Assembly (NCBI GenBank): GCA_030428105.1
Contig: JAUIBE010000004.1
Span: 121,104-185,103 of the forward strand
DNA: 64,000 nucleotides
Reading direction: 5' to 3'
DNA from: Gammaproteobacteria bacterium
GTDB lineage: Bacteria > Pseudomonadota > Gammaproteobacteria > Xanthomonadales > SZUA-36
Part shown: piece by piece, positions 62,030 through 64,000 of the stretch
Layout: every line of letters starts with the position of its first letter
How positions within the stretch are numbered: position 1 is the first letter of the stretch
Translations under genes and position numbers: made by a program
The notes under the pieces: generated by a model
Database searches by the model: none
The model's input: only the letters and a program-made list of their open reading frames with translations
Told to the model about the DNA's origin: nothing

Positions 62030-63406
62030 CTAAAGAGACTTGAGGTATTGCACCAGATCATTGCGCTCCTCGCTGGTGAGCTCCAGGCCAAAGTGCTGGT
62101 CGTAGTGTCCGATTACATCATCCAGGGTGGCGAATCGTCCATCGTGGTAGTAGCCGCCCTTCTCATGCGTCCACAGCCCTTTCAGTGGCGCGGTGCGGTA
62201 ACGCTCATCGGGAGAGCGGTCCGACTGGAAGCTGTCGATGCCAATCTCCTCGGGCGTGTGCATGTTGTAACCCGGTTCGGTGAACAGCGGCGGAACGTGG
62301 CAGCGTGCGCAATCGGCCTTGTCGTTGAACAGCGCCTTGCCCCGGCGGGCAGCCGCGCGGTCAAAACTCCCGGCCCGCGCATTGGGCGCCGCCAGGCTCA
62401 ACTGGTAAACGTGAAGCGGCGCCAGCTTGTCGGTGACCAGGTCGGGGCTGCTGCGGACATCGCCTGCGCCTATTTCAGCAGCAATCGGGAACTTGTCGGC
62501 GTCGTTCAGCCTTGGGTCGAAGAATACGCCCTGCCCCTGCATTTCCAGGTTGGCGACAAAGCCGTTCCAGTGGGTGACCGAACCCCAGCCTGTCCAGGTA
62601 TGCAGGTTGATTCCCGACAATCCGAACGCCGGCGGAATCAGGGTGGCGGCGGGTTCGCCGTCCGGCCGGAACGCCTTTCCATCCATCAGCAGCTCGGCGT
62701 CAAACTTGCCCGGCCCCCAGGACTGGAGCACCGCGCGCACGGTTGCATCGTCGATATCGGGGTGAACAATGGAGAGCAGGTCAATCAGCGGTTGCAGGTT
62801 TGGCGCCAGGGAAATGATGGTTCCCACATCCAGGTCACGCGCCGCCCAGCCATCGAGACGACGGCCAATGCCCGGAGCAAGGGCGTCATCCACGGTGGAA
62901 TGGCACAAGGCGCAGGTAATGCCCACCGACTCAAGTTGCTCGCCGGCGGGGTCAAAAAAGCCACGAACGCCAAGCACCGCATCATGCTTGAGCAGCGCCA
63001 GCGTACTGGCTGGATCATCCAGGTCAACCAGGCCTTTTCTCAAGGCACGTCGAAGCGGAATTGGCAGAGCGTCGTAGTCGACTTTCAAGCCCACAGCCAA
63101 CGCCGTGGCCGGACTCACGCCCGGGCCTACACCGCCATTTTGCTCGCCGGCAATGGCCTCGTGAAGGCGCAGGGTATCTCCCCAGAACGCCTCGTCGCCG
63201 AAAGTCTCATACCTGAAAATCATTCGCCCTTCGAGGATCTCGCCCAGCGCGATTCCCAGGTTACGGATATCACGGTTGTTCAATTCGGCCAGCGATTCAT
63301 CCAGTTCGATCTGGTTGGGCGTATCCGAAGCGGCAAACACCACCACCGCGCCGAAGGTCACACTGACAGCGGTCAGCAAGGCGATAAAAACGTGTCGAAG
63401 AGTCAT
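62030..63406 (-). CDS. secreted di-haem cytochrome c peroxidase/MauG-family protein
   Basis: A 458-residue periplasmic protein with a signal peptide (MTLRHVFIALLTAVSVTFGA, cut near FAA). Two haem c sites: CALCH (165-169) and CARCH (366-370). The second half has the GKALFNDKADCARCHVPPLF and LRTAPLKGLWTHE-type sequence ERYRTAPLKGLWTHEKGGYY HDG seen in bacterial di-haem peroxidases. The first half, up to the first haem, is longer than usual. It may reduce peroxide or oxidise a substrate. It is divergent from the LysR gene. Confidence 0.88.
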   Translation of the reverse strand: MTLRHVFIALLTAVSVTFGAVVVFAASDTPNQIELDESLAELNNRDIRNLGIALGEILEGRMIFRYETFGDEAFWGDTLRLHEAIAGEQNGGVGPGVSPATALAVGLKVDYDALPIPLRRALRKGLVDLDDPASTLALLKHDAVLGVRGFFDPAGEQLESVGITCALCHSTVDDALAPGIGRRLDGWAARDLDVGTIISLAPNLQPLIDLLSIVHPDIDDATVRAVLQSWGPGKFDAELLMDGKAFRPDGEPAATLIPPAFGLSGINLHTWTGWGSVTHWNGFVANLEMQGQGVFFDPRLNDADKFPIAAEIGAGDVRSSPDLVTDKLAPLHVYQLSLAAPNARAGSFDRAAARRGKALFNDKADCARCHVPPLFTEPGYNMHTPEEIGIDSFQSDRSPDERYRTAPLKGLWTHEKGGYYHDGRFATLDDVIGHYDQHFGLELTSEERNDLVQYLKSL

Positions 63407-63518
63407 GGTTCACTTCCCAGGGGTGCCAGTCGGTGGTTGGCCCTCCAGCGCAACAGATCCAAGCGCGGAACGGGACGATCGGTTTTCTGGGCTATGAAAC
63501 TAGACGGCGTCTTTATAT

Positions 63519-63548
63519 TTGACAATCGATAAAAACTGATGCTACATA
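63519..63548 (+). promoter_or_regulatory. candidate promoter of the LysR gene
   Basis: TTGACA (63519-63524) and TACATA (63543-63548), 18-bp spacer, 12 bases before the ATG. ATCGAT elements at 63525-63530 and 63558-63563 form an interrupted inverted repeat that LysR could bind to control both divergent genes. Confidence 0.45.
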
Positions 63549-63560
63549 TCAAAAATATCG

Positions 63561-64000
63561 ATGGATACTGAACTCGCCAAAACCTTTCTGGCAGTCGTCT
63601 CTGCCGGCAGCTTTATCGAAGCGGCGAGCCGGCTACACGTCACCCAGTCGACGATCAGCACCCGGATCCAGCGCCTGGAAGAAACCCTTGGCGCCAGCCT
63701 GTTCGTGCGCAATAAGGCAGGCACCACGCTCACCCCTGCAGGGCGAAAATTTCAATATCACGCCTCACTGCTAACACGCACTGTCGAGCGCGCGCGCCAG
63801 GAAGTGGGCATCGTCAGTGGCTACGATGCAACACTTACCGTCAGCGGGCGCATCGGGTTGTGGGAAGACCTGCTGGCCCGCTGGCTCCCGGTGTTCGCGG
63901 CCGCCTCGCCCGACGTTGCCGTGCGCGCCATGATCGGCTTCGAGGACGACCTGATGCAATCGCTGGTCGAAGGCGGTACCGACATTGCCATCATGTATTC
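63561..64000 (+). CDS. LysR family transcriptional regulator (5' part; cut by window edge)
   Basis: The first 146 codons are present: MDTELAKTFLAVVSAGSFIE, ASRLHVTQSTISTRIQRLEE (helix-turn-helix), TLGASLFVRNKAGTTLTPAG, then the start of the effector domain (LTVSGRIGLWEDLLARWLPV). A normal LysR protein has about 300 residues, so half is missing. It is divergent from the di-haem peroxidase gene, its probable target. Confidence 0.92.
   Translation, partial: MDTELAKTFLAVVSAGSFIEAASRLHVTQSTISTRIQRLEETLGASLFVRNKAGTTLTPAGRKFQYHASLLTRTVERARQEVGIVSGYDATLTVSGRIGLWEDLLARWLPVFAAASPDVAVRAMIGFEDDLMQSLVEGGTDIAIMY

Noticed and set aside
62048..63532. 494-codon open frame on the plus strand over the di-haem peroxidase gene
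   Set aside because: It is antisense to a gene with two haem motifs and a signal peptide; its translation is rich in His/Gln/Arg and lacks any domain, as expected for a GC-rich shadow.

Overview
This 64 kb window looks like chromosomal DNA of a GC-rich gammaproteobacterium. The order rpsB-tsf-pyrH-frr-uppS-cdsA-dxr-rseP-bamA-skp-lpxD-fabZ-lpxA-lpxB-rnhB is the classic proteobacterial translation and envelope block. The branched-chain oxoacid, homogentisate and ETF genes resemble those of Xanthomonadales or Wenzhouxiangellaceae-type bacteria, but that placement is a guess. No phage, integrase, transposase gene or CRISPR array is visible.

Layout. 1-4.3 kb (mostly minus): branched-chain 2-oxoacid dehydrogenase E1alpha-E1beta-E2, followed by a cut-off DUF1611/DgcN-like gene and facing a divergent TetR gene. 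4.3-12.5 kb: small secreted protein, a 2-hydroxymuconic-semialdehyde-type aldehyde dehydrogenase, then a CecR-like TetR gene heading an HlyD/ABC-2 exporter operon, a small membrane protein and a lipoprotein of the D-aminoacylase family. 12.7-18.6 kb: DksA/TraR-like protein, ETF-ubiquinone oxidoreductase, EtfB, EtfA and acetoacetyl-CoA synthetase. 19-22.4 kb (minus): cystathionine beta-synthase, a YdcH-like protein and two DUF4398 lipoproteins, one with an OmpA domain. 22.5-28 kb: the complete tyrosine/homogentisate pathway from HppD to MaiA with a divergent MarR regulator, plus tryptophan 2,3-dioxygenase. 28-30 kb: secreted Cys-rich protein and a TPR protein. 30-45.7 kb: the translation/envelope block. 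45.7-53.3 kb: YihY, a glutaredoxin-type ArsC, WrbA, a 974-residue secreted protein of unknown function, a one-domain asparaginase, DUF445 and DUF962. 53.5-58.8 kb: tRNA-Val(CAC) followed by tandem repeats that copy its 3' end, then a histidine kinase/response regulator pair divergent from a TonB-dependent receptor. 59-61.3 kb: arsR-arsI-arsC-acr3. 61.3-64 kb: CPBP protease, di-haem peroxidase-like protein and a cut-off LysR gene.

How the genes fit together. Much of the first half is amino-acid catabolism. Branched-chain oxoacid decarboxylation yields acyl-CoAs whose dehydrogenases pass electrons to EtfAB and on to ETF-QO. Tyrosine degradation yields fumarate and acetoacetate, and acetoacetyl-CoA synthetase can activate the acetoacetate. 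Regulators sit next to clear candidate operators: a perfect 20-bp palindrome for MarR, a 22-bp palindrome for the CecR-like TetR, two ArsR palindromes over the ars promoter, and paired PhoP-box-like repeats between the response regulator and the TonB receptor.

The intergenic DNA is rich in short repeats: a terminal-inverted-repeat element in three copies, a second such element, REP-like hairpins and a 52-bp GGGGTCAGAGTAAA palindrome. The most unusual feature is the tRNA-Val locus. Two 162-bp units each end in the last 25 nt of the tRNA (the second slightly truncated), an architecture like the E. coli tyrT/rtT repeats.
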